This document shows, piece by piece, positions 1 through 8,300 of a DNA stretch of 64,000 nt. The notes beneath the pieces were generated by a model, which had not been told where the DNA came from, did no database searches, and saw only the letters and a program-made list of their open reading frames with translations. Numbering within the stretch: the first letter of the stretch is position 1; every line of letters begins with the position of its first letter. This DNA comes from JACVRW01 sp963811055 (GTDB taxonomy: Bacteria > Actinomycetota > Thermoleophilia > Solirubrobacterales > Thermoleophilaceae): assembly GCA_963811055.1 (NCBI GenBank), contig CAWEPQ010000014.1:248001-312000 (forward strand). Reading direction: 5' to 3'. Made by a program: the position numbers and the translations under genes.

Positions 1-1191
1 ACCCCGGAGGCGATCAACTTCATGGCCAAGCACGGGCGCGGGCTGATCTGCCTGGCGCTCACCCCCAACCGCTGCGACGAGCTCGGCCTCGACCTCATGG
101 CGGCCAAGAACGAGTCTCCGTTCCAGACCGCCTTCACAGTGTCCGTCGAGGCGCGCGAGGGCATCACCACAGGCATCTCGGCGCACGATCGCGCTCACAC
201 GATCCAGACGGCCATCGACCCGGAGGCACGCCCCAGCGACCTGGTGCAGCCCGGGCACATCTTCCCGCTGAAGGCCAAGGCCGGGGGAGTGCTCGAGCGC
301 ACCGGCCAGACCGAGGCCGCCGTGGACCTGGCGCGCCTGGCGGGGCTCAACCCGTCCGGCGTCATCTGCGAGGTGATGAACGACGACGGCACGATGGCGC
401 GCGTGGACGACCTCGAGGGCTACTGCGCCGAACACGGGCTGAAGATGGTCACCGTGTCCGACCTGATCGCCTACCGCCGCCGCCACGACAAGCTGGTGGA
501 ACGCGTCGTGGAGGCGCAGCTGCCCACCAAGTTCGGCGACTTCGACGTGGTGGGGTACCGCTCGCTCGTGGACGACAAGCACCACGTGGCCATGGTCCGC
601 GGCGACGTGGATGGACGGGACGACGTGCTCGTGCGCGTCCACTCGGAGTGCCTCACCGGGGACGTGTTCCACTCGCTGCGCTGCGATTGCGGGGAGCAGC
701 TCGAGGACGCGCTGCTCCGCATCCACGACGAGGGCCGCGGCGTGCTGCTCTACCTCGCCCAGGAAGGTCGCGGCATCGGGCTCCTCAACAAGCTGCGCGC
801 CTACCGCCTCCAGGAGGAGGGGCTCGACACGGTGGACGCCAACGTCCGGCTCGGTTTGCCGGCGGACCTGCGCGACTACGGGATCGGCGCTCAGATCCTC
901 GTGGACCTGGGCCTCAGCTCGATCCGGCTCCTCACGAACAACCCGAAGAAGATCGTGGGCCTCGAGGGCTACGGGCTCAGGGTCACCGACCAGGTGCCGA
1001 TCGAGCATCCGCCCGGCGAGCACAACCGCGACTACCTGCGTGCGAAGAAGGAGCGCATGGGCCACCTCCTCCATCACCAGGGGCTGGCGCTGGACGAGGA
1101 GATGATCCTCGAGGAGCGCATCCAGGACCGCGAGCGCGCCGAGGAGGCCGACCTGTACGGACAGGGTCCGGCGCCCCGGCCCAGCGAATGA
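1..1191 (+). CDS. ribBA: Bifunctional DHBP synthase / GTP cyclohydrolase II, 5' end missing
   Basis: Riboflavin biosynthesis. The N-terminal part makes 3,4-dihydroxy-2-butanone 4-phosphate from ribulose 5-phosphate; the C-terminal part opens GTP to the first pyrimidine intermediate. The frame is open from base 1 and reads TPEAINFMAKHGRGLICL, a conserved internal RibB stretch, so the true start lies upstream of the window and the ATG at 22 is internal. The RibB part shows the TGQTEAAVDLARLAG stretch around bases 300–345. The RibA part shows the zinc-binding ECLTGDVFHSLRCDCG around 646–693 and the GRGIGLLNKL loop after it. It is followed by ribH with an ATGA overlap, so the two are translationally coupled in a rib operon whose earlier genes are probably just outside. 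Function is secure from family motifs. Confidence 0.96.
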   Translation, partial: TPEAINFMAKHGRGLICLALTPNRCDELGLDLMAAKNESPFQTAFTVSVEAREGITTGISAHDRAHTIQTAIDPEARPSDLVQPGHIFPLKAKAGGVLERTGQTEAAVDLARLAGLNPSGVICEVMNDDGTMARVDDLEGYCAEHGLKMVTVSDLIAYRRRHDKLVERVVEAQLPTKFGDFDVVGYRSLVDDKHHVAMVRGDVDGRDDVLVRVHSECLTGDVFHSLRCDCGEQLEDALLRIHDEGRGVLLYLAQEGRGIGLLNKLRAYRLQEEGLDTVDANVRLGLPADLRDYGIGAQILVDLGLSSIRLLTNNPKKIVGLEGYGLRVTDQVPIEHPPGEHNRDYLRAKKERMGHLLHHQGLALDEEMILEERIQDRERAEEADLYGQGPAPRPSE

Positions 1192-1619
1192 CGCCGGTTG
1201 ATCGCTATGCGGCCTGCGTAGGCCGCTTCTACGAGGATCTCGCGGCGCGGCTCGAGGAGGGCGCACGCCGGGTGTTCGAGGAGGCGGGGGCCGAGCTGGA
1301 CGTGTTCGACGTTCCGGGTGCGTTCGAGCTCCCGCTCGCCGCCAGGTACTGCGCCGACTCGGGCCGCTACGCGGGCGTGGCCTGCCTCGGCGCGGTGATC
1401 CGCGGCGAGACCGACCACTACGACTACGTATGCCAGGAGGCGGCCAGCGGGATCGCGCGCGTGGGGCTCGACACGGGGGTCCCTTGCGCCTTCGGCGTGC
1501 TCACCGTCAACTCCATGGAGCAGGCGCTGGCGAGAGTGGGAGGGGGCAAGCGCCACCAGGGTGAGGACGCCGCGCACGCGGTCCTCCGGATGGCGGCCCT
1601 GCGCCGCGAGCTGGGCTGA
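1188..1619 (+). CDS. ribH: 6,7-dimethyl-8-ribityllumazine synthase
   Basis: Condenses 5-amino-6-ribitylaminouracil with DHBP to lumazine, the penultimate step of riboflavin synthesis. The start is the ATG overlapping the ribBA stop (ATGA), giving 143 residues, slightly short for the family (about 150–160). Family landmarks are VPGAFELPLAARY, then CLGAVIRGETDHYDYVCQEA with the conserved RGETDHYDYV active-site segment, and CAFGVLTVNSMEQA. A short N-terminus is the only unusual point: the usual leading beta-strand is almost absent and the protein begins close to the first active-site loop. It follows ribBA directly and is followed two bases later by a threonine-aldolase-family gene, so the three are likely co-transcribed. 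Confidence 0.93.
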   Translation: MTPVDRYAACVGRFYEDLAARLEEGARRVFEEAGAELDVFDVPGAFELPLAARYCADSGRYAGVACLGAVIRGETDHYDYVCQEAASGIARVGLDTGVPCAFGVLTVNSMEQALARVGGGKRHQGEDAAHAVLRMAALRRELG

Positions 1620-1621
1620 CG

Positions 1622-2641
1622 ATGGCGCTGGTCAACCTCTACAGCGACACGCAGACGCGGCCCACCGACGGCATGCGCCAGGCCATCGCCGGCGCCGAGG
1701 TGGGCGACGAGCAGAAGCGAGAGGACCCGACCGTCAACCGCCTCCAGGACCGGGTGGCCGAGTTGCTCGGGCACGAGGCCGGGCTGTTCCTCCCCAGCGG
1801 CACGATGTGCAACGGGATCGGCTTCCGGCTGCACATTCGCGCCGGGGGCGACGAGCTGCTCCTTCACCGCTGGTCGCACCCGATCGTGGCCGAGGCGGGC
1901 GGTCCGGCGGAGCTGGCCGGCGCGATGGTCAACCGGCTCGACGGCGACGGCGGGATGTTCACGGCCGACGCGGTCGAGGAGGCGCTCTGGCCGGAGGACC
2001 GCTACATGCCGCGCTCGCGGCTCGTGGCGGTCGAGCAGACCACCAACATGGGCGGCGGCCGAGTGTGGCCGCTCGAGCAGATCCGCGCCGTGCAGGACGT
2101 GGCTGAGCGCCATGGGATGCGCACCCATCTCGACGGTGCGCGACTGCTGAACGCGGTGGTGGCCTCCGGAGTGTCCGCCGCCGACTACGCCTCGGGCTTC
2201 CACACGGCGTGGCTCGACTTCTCGAAGGGACTGGGCGCTCCCGTGGGCGCGGTCCTGTGCGCCTCGCGCGAGCTGATCGAAGAGGCCTGGCGCTGGAAGC
2301 AGATGCTGGGCGGCGCGATGCGCCAGGCCGGAGTGCTCGCCGGCGGCTGCCTTTACGCGCTCGACCATCACGTGGAGCGCCTGGCGGAGGACCACGAGAA
2401 CGCCTGCGTGCTGGCCGACGGCCTGCGCTCGATCGGCCTGGACGTGCTGCCGCAGGAGACGAACATCGTGATCGCCTCGGTCGACGACCCGGCCGCCGTG
2501 ATCGCGGCGCTGGCGGCCGAGGACGTGCGCATCAGCTCCGCTGGACGCGGGCGGATCCGCTGCGTCACCCATCTGGACGTGGACCGCGCCGGGGTGGACA
2601 CGGCGCTAGCGGCCTTCGAGAAGGTGCTGGCCACGGCCTAG
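1622..2641 (+). CDS. Threonine aldolase family PLP enzyme (beta-eliminating lyase)
   Basis: 339-residue PLP-dependent fold-type I enzyme of the low-specificity L-threonine aldolase family, which splits threonine/allo-threonine to glycine and acetaldehyde. It begins with NLYSDTQTRPTDGMRQA, the family's N-terminal substrate loop. HLDGAR (about residues 169–174) carries the PLP-binding Asp. DFSKGLGAPVGAV places the Schiff-base lysine at about residue 202. It starts two bases after ribH, which suggests operon membership although it has no riboflavin role. The exact substrate (threonine, phenylserine or another beta-hydroxy amino acid) cannot be read from sequence. Confidence 0.88.
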   Translation: MALVNLYSDTQTRPTDGMRQAIAGAEVGDEQKREDPTVNRLQDRVAELLGHEAGLFLPSGTMCNGIGFRLHIRAGGDELLLHRWSHPIVAEAGGPAELAGAMVNRLDGDGGMFTADAVEEALWPEDRYMPRSRLVAVEQTTNMGGGRVWPLEQIRAVQDVAERHGMRTHLDGARLLNAVVASGVSAADYASGFHTAWLDFSKGLGAPVGAVLCASRELIEEAWRWKQMLGGAMRQAGVLAGGCLYALDHHVERLAEDHENACVLADGLRSIGLDVLPQETNIVIASVDDPAAVIAALAAEDVRISSAGRGRIRCVTHLDVDRAGVDTALAAFEKVLATA

Positions 2642-2666
2642 AAGCCGGCCTTTCCGCGCCGGCTGC

Positions 2667-2672
2667 CATCCT
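2667..2672 (+). promoter_or_regulatory. Putative leaderless -10 of the MFS gene
   Basis: CATCCT ends 6 nt before the GTG at 2679, so transcription would begin at or next to the start codon. It supports GTG 2679 as the start. Confidence 0.45.
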
Positions 2673-2678
2673 CGAACG

Positions 2679-3881
2679 GTGGCCGTCTATGCCCGCATCC
2701 TCCGCACGCCGGGCGTCGCCCCGGTGGTACTTGCCACCCTGATCGGGCGTCTCCCGATCGGCATCAGCGGGCTGGCCATCCTCCTGTACGTGCGCGAGGT
2801 CACCGGCTCCTACGCCGCGGCGGGAGCGGCGGCCGGCGCGCTGGCGCTCGGCGGCGGGGTGGGCGCGCCGTTCCAGGGCCGCCTCGTCGACCGTCGCGGC
2901 CTGGCCATGCTGCTGCCGCTCGCTCTGCTGCACGCCGCGGGCCTCATGGCGGTCTGGGCGGCGGGTGCGGCGGGGGCCGGCACCGGTCTGCTCGTGTTCG
3001 CCTCGTTCATCGCCGGTGCGGCCATCCCGCCGGTCACGTCCGTGCTGCGCTCACGCTGGCCGTTCCTGCTCGCCGACCAGGCCGAGCTGATCCCGAGCGC
3101 CTTCGCTCTCGACTCGGTGCTCGTCGAGATCGTCTTCGTCTTCGGTCCTTTGCTGACCACAGTCCTGGTGGCCACGGTGGGACCGGAATACGCGCTGATC
3201 GCATCCTCCGCCTGCGTCCTGTCGGGCACGGCGCTGCTGCTCCGGACGCTCGGCTCCCGGCCCGGCCCGGAGCTGGCGGACCCCGCCGGCTCGGCGCGTG
3301 GGCTGGGGGCGCTCGCCGCGCCGGGTCTCCGCGTGCTCGTGTTCGCCAGCATTCCGGTGGGCTTCACGCTCGGCTCGATCGAGGTGGTGCTGCCCGCTTT
3401 CAGCGAGGCGGAGGGCTCCAAGGAGCTGGCAGGCGTACTCCTCGCCACCTGGTCCCTGGCGAGCGGCGTGGCCGGCCTCGCATGGGGTGCGCGCGGCACG
3501 CGCACGCCGCTGCTGCGGTCCCACATGTGGCTCGCGGTGCTCCTCCCGCTCGCGGTCGCGCCGCTGGCGCTGGCCACCTCGCCGGCGATGATGCTCGTCC
3601 TGGCACTGCTCGCGGGCCTGCCGATCGCCCCGCTGATCTCCTCGCGCAACCAGCTCGTGGAGCGGCTGGCGCCGGCCGGCACCGCAACCGAGGCGTTCAC
3701 CTGGCCGCTCACGGCGATGGTGGCCGGCATCTCGCTCGGAGCCGCAGTGACCGGAGTGGTGGTGGAGGCCGGCTCATGGAGCGCGGCGGTAGGCGTGGCC
3801 GTGGCGGTGGGCCTGGTCGGGGCGGCTGTCGTGGCTGGTGGACGGCATGCGCTCGTGCAGCCGCTCGCCGCGCCCGGTTAG
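2679..3881 (+). CDS. MFS transporter
   Basis: 400-residue, strongly hydrophobic polytopic membrane protein with about 12 predicted segments and short charged loops, e.g. FQGRLVDRRG between segments 2 and 3, which matches the MFS cytoplasmic loop signature (G-x-L-x-D-R-x-G-R type). Inner-membrane secondary transporter; substrate unknown. Pro/Gly-rich helices and the size fit a drug- or metabolite-efflux type family. The start is GTG at 2679, chosen because the conserved-looking hydrophobic region begins soon after and a -10-like hexamer lies 6 nt upstream. Its TAG stop is embedded in the -10 hexamer of the next gene. Confidence 0.83.
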   Translation: MAVYARILRTPGVAPVVLATLIGRLPIGISGLAILLYVREVTGSYAAAGAAAGALALGGGVGAPFQGRLVDRRGLAMLLPLALLHAAGLMAVWAAGAAGAGTGLLVFASFIAGAAIPPVTSVLRSRWPFLLADQAELIPSAFALDSVLVEIVFVFGPLLTTVLVATVGPEYALIASSACVLSGTALLLRTLGSRPGPELADPAGSARGLGALAAPGLRVLVFASIPVGFTLGSIEVVLPAFSEAEGSKELAGVLLATWSLASGVAGLAWGARGTRTPLLRSHMWLAVLLPLAVAPLALATSPAMMLVLALLAGLPIAPLISSRNQLVERLAPAGTATEAFTWPLTAMVAGISLGAAVTGVVVEAGSWSAAVGVAVAVGLVGAAVVAGGRHALVQPLAAPG

Positions 3882-3884
3882 AGT
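3879..3884 (+). promoter_or_regulatory. Putative leaderless -10 of the SRPBCC gene
   Basis: TAGAGT, 7 nt before the ATG at 3892. Its first three bases are the stop codon of the MFS gene. Confidence 0.5.
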
Positions 3885-3891
3885 CGCGCCA

Positions 3892-4341
3892 ATGGGAACG
3901 ATCAAAGGTGACCGAAGCGTGGAGATCGACGCGCCTATAGAGCGCGTCTACGAGATCGCCGCAGACATCGCGAACTCGGCCGAGTGGCAGGGTTCGCTGA
4001 AGGACGTGGAGGTGCTCGAGCGCGACGCCGAGAAGCGGCCGCTGCTCGTGGCCACCGAGTCCGACGCCAAGGTGAAGACCGTCAAGGCGGTGCTTCGCTT
4101 CTCGTACGACCCGCCCACCGGCCTGAGCTGGGTGCAGGAGAAGGGCGACACCAAGTCGCTGGTCGGCTCCTGGGCCTTCGAGGACCTCGGCTCAGACCGG
4201 ACGCGGGCCGTCTACGCCCTCGAGGCCGACCCGGGCCGGATGCTCGGCATGCTGCTGCGCGGCCCGGCCGAGACGGCCGTGCGCGACTTCCTGCTGGGCA
4301 ACGCCGCCGACGGCCTCAAGGCCAAGGCCGAGGGGGCCTAG
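3892..4341 (+). CDS. SRPBCC (START-like) family protein
   Basis: 149 residues with the START/polyketide-cyclase helix-grip fold pattern: an N-terminal strand and helix SVEIDAPIERVYEIAADI, a middle beta-sheet region and a C-terminal amphipathic helix (ETAVRDFLLGNAADGLKAKAEG). Members bind hydrophobic ligands such as lipids, quinones or polyketides; no catalytic residue can be named here. The open frame extends upstream to 3838, but the ATG at 3892 fits the domain boundary and the -10 at 3879. Its TAG overlaps the TAG of the convergent phosphodiesterase in one CTAG. Ligand unknown. Confidence 0.82.
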   Translation: MGTIKGDRSVEIDAPIERVYEIAADIANSAEWQGSLKDVEVLERDAEKRPLLVATESDAKVKTVKAVLRFSYDPPTGLSWVQEKGDTKSLVGSWAFEDLGSDRTRAVYALEADPGRMLGMLLRGPAETAVRDFLLGNAADGLKAKAEGA

Positions 4342-5309
4342 CGCTTACAACTGGCGGGCCGCGGGTGCGAGCGCAGCACGCGCTCGTACGCACGCGGGTG
4401 GGCGGTCATCGTCCCGTCCACGCACATGTCGATCAGCGTTCGCCAGCTGTCCGGCGAGTCGCTGTCGTCGCCCGAGAACCAGTTCTGCCAGGCATAGCCC
4501 TCCGTGTGGGCGCGGGCCACGCGCTCGGCGGTGGTAATCGCGGTCGGCCCGAACGTGATCGGCACCTGGAACGCGGCCACGCCCGGTCCGGGGGAGCCGC
4601 CGCCGAAGATCCACACCGCCGCCCCCGCGATTCCGGGGGCCACGTCGATCTTCGGCACGAGCGCGTGGAAGCGGTCCACGGCTGCCTGCAGGAACGAGAC
4701 CACGATCAGGTCGCGGCGCTTGGTGTTCTTCAGGAACTTGGCGAGCACCTCGGCGTTCTGGGTGTACTCGGACTCCGCCTCGGCCGGGGTGCGGCCCTTG
4801 ATCTCGATGTTGATCGGCGTGTGCGGGAACGCGCGCATGACCTGGCGCAGCGTCGGCACGCGGAAGTCCTTGGCCTTGAAGCCCCGCGGCGGGCGCTTCT
4901 TGCCAGTGGCGATGCCGCGGAAGCGGTACTCCGACACCGGCAGGCTGTGGCTGTAGTGCGACTCGGCCTTCGGCGCGAACCAGTAGGCGGCGTCCAGGCG
5001 CTTGATCTGCCTCAGCGTGAGCGAGGAGACGTTGCCGGTGCCGTTCGTCTTGCCGTCGACGGTGGTGTCGTGCATGACGATTATCTGGTTGTCCTTCGTC
5101 ACGCCCACGTCCAGCTCGAGCATGTCGGCGCCCACGCGCAGCGCCTTGCGGAATGCGTAGATGGTGTTGGAGGGGAACTCGTCCTCGCCGCCCTGATGGG
5201 CGATGTTCAGCGGGGCCTTCTTCTGGATCCAGCGGTTGGCCGCGTGGGCCGGCACGGCCGTGCAGAGAAGGGCGGTCAGGGCGAGTCCGGCGATCGTCAG
5301 TCTGCGCAT
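4338..5309 (-). CDS. Secreted glycerophosphodiester phosphodiesterase
   Basis: 323-residue TIM-barrel phosphodiesterase that hydrolyses glycerophosphodiesters to glycerol 3-phosphate and an alcohol. A signal peptide is evident (MRRLTIAGLALTALL then AVPAHA, cleavage near residue 23). GDPD landmarks: HQGGEDEFPSNT (the family's HRG…PENT with R replaced by Q), MLELDVGVTKDNQIIVMHD (metal-binding E-x-D and the second catalytic His) and INIEIKG. The start is the only Met before the signal sequence and has TATGGT 6 nt upstream. Upstream in-frame extension to 5591 is repeat sequence and is excluded. Probably scavenges phospholipid or teichoic-like headgroups outside the membrane. Confidence 0.9.
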   Translation of the reverse strand: MRRLTIAGLALTALLCTAVPAHAANRWIQKKAPLNIAHQGGEDEFPSNTIYAFRKALRVGADMLELDVGVTKDNQIIVMHDTTVDGKTNGTGNVSSLTLRQIKRLDAAYWFAPKAESHYSHSLPVSEYRFRGIATGKKRPPRGFKAKDFRVPTLRQVMRAFPHTPINIEIKGRTPAEAESEYTQNAEVLAKFLKNTKRRDLIVVSFLQAAVDRFHALVPKIDVAPGIAGAAVWIFGGGSPGPGVAAFQVPITFGPTAITTAERVARAHTEGYAWQNWFSGDDSDSPDSWRTLIDMCVDGTMTAHPRAYERVLRSHPRPASCKR

Positions 5310-5315
5310 GAGCTG

Positions 5316-5321
5316 ACCATA
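5316..5321 (-). promoter_or_regulatory. Putative leaderless -10 of the phosphodiesterase gene
   Basis: Reads TATGGT on the minus strand, 6 nt before the ATG at 5309, and sits next to the triple repeat. Confidence 0.5.
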
Positions 5322-5328
5322 GCCAGTC

Positions 5329-5457
5329 GCCTCGCGGAAGCAGCCGGCTCGGCCGGCTGCGCACCGACGTTGCCTCGCGGAAGCAGCCGGCTCGGCCGGC
5401 TGCGCACCGACGTTGCCTCGCGGAAGCAGCCGGCTCGGCCGGCTGCGCACCGATGTT
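5329..5457. repeat. Three tandem copies of a 43-bp palindrome-bearing repeat
   Basis: Copies begin at 5329, 5372 and 5415 and are virtually identical. Each contains the inverted repeat GCAGCCGGC-TCG-GCCGGCTGC (9-bp arms, 3-nt centre), preceded by GCGGAA and followed by GCACCGACG. The array lies between two leftward genes, downstream of the SnoaL-like gene and upstream of the phosphodiesterase. A related single copy occurs at 13611–13650. The form fits a REP-like dispersed palindromic element that can fold as RNA or DNA hairpins; a role in termination of the SnoaL-like transcript is possible. Confidence 0.9.
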
Positions 5458-5460
5458 CTC

Positions 5461-5856
5461 CTAGCGGCCGCGCGTAGCCGAGCGTGCGGTCTCGAGGTCG
5501 GGGTGGGACTCGATCCGGATGATGCGCTCGTCCTCGACCCACATGACCCCGGCGGCGTGCTGGGTGGCCTCGATGCCGCTGTGGGCGCCACGACCGGCGA
5601 GGGTGAACTCCACGAGCACGCGCCCGTCCTCCTCGACGATGGTGCTGGGCACGAAGCGCACGTCGTCCATGAGTCCCTCGAAGCCGTCCATGTACCGCTG
5701 GGCGCCCTCGAGCCCCGTGTAGGTATCGGGCTCCGCCGACATCGACGGCGGGATCACGATCACGACCTCGGGGTGAAGAAGGGCGAGCGAATCGTCGAGC
5801 CGCCCCGCGCCGAGGCGCTCGAAGAACTCCTGTACCAGGACCTCGCGCTCGGCCAT
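5461..5856 (-). CDS. SnoaL-like / NTF2-fold protein
   Basis: 131 residues. It begins MAEREVLVQEFFERLGAGRLDDSL (helical pair) followed by LLHPEVVIVIPP and alternating strands ending VMWVEDERIIRIESHPD, the cone-shaped alpha+beta barrel pattern of NTF2/SnoaL proteins. These include small isomerases, hydrolases and ligand binders; no catalytic diad is obvious. The ATG at 5856 was chosen over upstream in-frame codons because it opens the domain and is preceded by TACCGT at 8 nt. Function unknown beyond the fold. Confidence 0.8.
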   Translation of the reverse strand: MAEREVLVQEFFERLGAGRLDDSLALLHPEVVIVIPPSMSAEPDTYTGLEGAQRYMDGFEGLMDDVRFVPSTIVEEDGRVLVEFTLAGRGAHSGIEATQHAAGVMWVEDERIIRIESHPDLETARSATRGR

Positions 5857-5864
5857 CGCCGGAA

Positions 5865-5870
5865 ACGGTA
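5865..5870 (-). promoter_or_regulatory. Putative leaderless -10 of the SnoaL-like gene
   Basis: TACCGT on the minus strand, 8 nt before the ATG at 5856. Confidence 0.45.
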
Positions 5871-5884
5871 CGGCTAAGGCGCCC

Positions 5885-7936
5885 TCAGCGCGCGGCCGCC
5901 TCGGCGCGGGCCCACATCTGCAGGTAGGCCTCGGCACCGTTGGCCATGTCATCCACGATCTGCTGGCCGCCGACCTTGCGCAGATCCTCGATCCAGTCCG
6001 GATAGAGGCCGTAGTGGTCCACGCCATCCGTGTTGACGTCGTAGACGCGCGTGCCCGAGCGCTGGCGGTCGATCACGCTGCCGCCGTCGAACGAGCGGAA
6101 CGGGTAGGTGACCGGGTTCGAGGCGGCGTTCGCGCGCGGGACGGGCTGGGAGTGGAGCCCGTTGATGTCCGAGCCGAAGCCGGTGCCGAAGGTGAAGCGC
6201 GTGTCGCGGTTCGCCCGGGCCGCGCGCCACTCCTCGACGAACTTGGTGGCCACGGTCGAGATCGGGCCCACCAGGCCGCCGAGCTTCTGGAGGCGCTTCT
6301 GGCTCCCGGGATCGCCCCAGGAGTGGCTCGAGATCACGCCGGGGTACTTGGGCCCCTCGAGGATCGTGAGCACCTGCCGGCGCGCCTTCATGCTCATGTG
6401 GTCGGTCTCGACGATCATGCCCTTCTTCATCATCGAGCGGATCACGTACTCTCCCAGCGCGCTCAGGCCCTTCGGATTGCAGTGCGGGCCGGGCGGATAC
6501 ACCGGGAGCTGTCCCTGGAACAGCGGCTGGGTCAGCACCGGGCCGAACAGCGTGTACACGAGCTGAGCCTGCTCGTTCCCGATCGGCGTGGGGGTGTTGT
6601 CGTGGTCCGGGTCGTCGCAGTGGTCGGCCGCCCAGAACTGGCCGGTCACCCACTTGTTGCCCGTGTTGACGAGCACGCCCGTGCCGCCGCTGTCGAACTT
6701 CGTGCCGCCCAGCCCGTTGTCGAACTTGTGGACCGGGAACAGCGAGCGGACGCCGATGCCGTAGAGCTTGTCGAGCTCCACGTCGATCTTGCTGGTGCTG
6801 CAGTTCGGGGTTCCGTTTAGCTGTCCGCAGTCGAGCACCTCGGAGACCTCGATCCCGAGCACCACGGCGAGCTTGCCCTCGTTGATGATCTTGCGCGCTT
6901 CGGCCGAGCTCTTGACGAGGCGGAAGAAGCCCTTGCCCGGGCCGCCGTACTGGGCGTCGATGTAGTCCTGCAGCGCGTGCATGTCCTCGGCCTGCTTGTA
7001 GGCGCTGGCCATGTCGTTGCAGTTGTTCTTCTTGAGCGGGTAGAGCTCGCAGAGGGCGCGGTTCTCCACCAGGTCGTTGACCATGATCCGGAGCCCCGAG
7101 CGCCAGGCGCGCTCGATCCACTTCCAGTAGGTGCCCTCATGGGTCTGCGACTCGTCGCGCGGCCAGCCGGCGAAGCTGGGCCAGCCCTCCGTGCTGTGGG
7201 TGCCCACCGGGCTGCCGGTGCTGATGAAGTTCTCGACCACGGCGCCCGCGCCGTTCGGCTGGTGGTCCACGCAGTCCACGAGGGCCACCGTCACGCCGTA
7301 GGGGCTCCAGGGCCGGCCGCAGTGGAAGCGGCCGCCGAGGAACTCGAAGGCGCCGAGGTGGATGTGGTCGTCGAGGAAGCCGCGCACCTTCGCGGTCGGG
7401 CTCGAGCCCTTGATCGGCGTGCCGGTCACGTTGACCTCGATCTCCGGGAACTTCGCGCATCCCTGCGCGGCCACGAAGTTGAAGCCCTGGGCGCTCGCGG
7501 CTGCCACGAGGCCGAGCTTGCCGGCCACGCCCGCGGCCACGCCCTGGCCGGTCGACGAGCGCCTTGAGCGTGAAGCCTCCGGCTCCCGGATCGACGGTCC
7601 AGTCGGCCCGCGCGCCGGGGGTGGGGGTGGGGGCGATCTGGTTCAGGAGGCCGACGGACGGCATCGTGGCGTCGGGCCCGTAGAGGAGGTAGCGGCCGAG
7701 CGCGGTGGCCTGCATCCGGAACGGCGTGGCCGCGGCGAGCGTGGCCCCGTTCGCGAAGTACGAGCTGCCGGCTCTTCGACGACGTACTGGCCCCCGTTGA
7801 CGGCGCGCAGCGCGTAGCAGCCGTTCGCGAGGCTGTAGCGGGTGGTGGTGGCGCCTGCGCCCGCCGGAGCGAGTGCGAGCACGGAGATGCAGAGAGCGGC
7901 GGCGGTCAGGGCCGCCCTTCCAACGCGAGTCCTCAT
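5885..7936 (-). CDS. Secreted membrane-dipeptidase (M19)-like metallohydrolase, frameshifted twice
   Basis: The gene reads in three frames: signal peptide MRTRVGRAALTAAALC…GAGA from 7936, a middle segment (about 7550–7770) and the main body from about 7545 to 5885. Frames break near 7770 and 7550, where single-base changes restore continuity, so these are probably sequence errors. The body has metal-ligand candidates in DDHIHLG (HxH), VETDHMS, VISSHSW and FGTGFGSDINGL; the last resembles the GSDFDG of M19 dipeptidases. Total about 680 residues, longer than a classical M19 enzyme because of an N-terminal secreted domain. A GGGGGGA purine run lies before the start. Substrate unknown; extracellular. 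Confidence 0.72.
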
Positions 7937-8043
7937 CCGGTCTTTCCCCCCATATGGCCCGATCAGCGCCACACCGGCGCTGGAGTGGCCATGGTGTACC
8001 CGTCCGTACACGTTTCCAAACCCGGGCTCCCGCTGGCTGCTGA

Positions 8044-8049
8044 TAGCCT
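8044..8049 (+). promoter_or_regulatory. Putative leaderless -10 of rpmB
   Basis: TAGCCT within GATAGCCT, 8 nt before the GTG at 8058. Confidence 0.5.
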
Positions 8050-8057
8050 CAGCCGCC

Positions 8058-8249
8058 GTGTCCAAGGTCTGTTACTCGTGCGGGAAGGGTCCTGCGTTCG
8101 GCAATAGCCGCAGCCACTCGATGGTGGCCACCAAGCGGCGCTTCAACCCGAACCTCCAGAAGGTGCGGATCTCGGTGAACGGGGCGCCCCGACGCGAGTA
8201 CGTGTGCACGCGATGCCTCAAGGCCTCGAAGGTCACCAAGGCCGTCTGA
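8058..8249 (+). CDS. rpmB: 50S ribosomal protein L28
   Basis: 63-residue L28. MSKVCYSCGKGPAFGN and later YVCTRCLK give two CxxC pairs, so this is a zinc-binding (C+) form. The conserved core RSHSMVATKRRFNPNLQKVRI is intact. The start is GTG at 8058, placed by homology to the L28 N-terminus. The in-frame extension upstream to 7842 is antisense to the M19-like gene and is not used. It heads the rpmB–kinase–recG–rsmD–coaD cluster seen in many Gram-positive genomes. Confidence 0.95.
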   Translation: MSKVCYSCGKGPAFGNSRSHSMVATKRRFNPNLQKVRISVNGAPRREYVCTRCLKASKVTKAV

Positions 8250-8270
8250 GCGCACCGTCTGAGGGGGTAA

Positions 8271-8288
8271 CACCGCCGCCCGGCGGTG
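8271..8288 (+). terminator. GC-rich hairpin after rpmB
   Basis: CACCGCCG-CC-CGGCGGTG forms a perfect 8-bp dyad 21 bases after the rpmB stop, without a clear T-run. It could terminate or attenuate rpmB transcription. The GTG inside it (8286) is therefore a poor start for the next gene. Confidence 0.35.
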
Positions 8289-8294
8289 TACAAA
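8289..8294 (+). promoter_or_regulatory. Putative leaderless -10 of the DhaL-type kinase gene
   Basis: TACAAA, 6 nt before the GTG at 8301. It favours 8301 over the GTG at 8286. Confidence 0.35.
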
Positions 8295-8300
8295 GCCCAC

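Noticed and set aside
2645..2666. GCCGGCC…GGCCGGC-like inverted repeat after the aldolase gene considered as a terminator
   Set aside because: The arms are short and interrupted and no T-run follows, so no terminator is claimed.
5329..5457. Triple repeat considered as a CRISPR array
   Set aside because: The copies are directly adjacent without spacers and contain a long palindrome.
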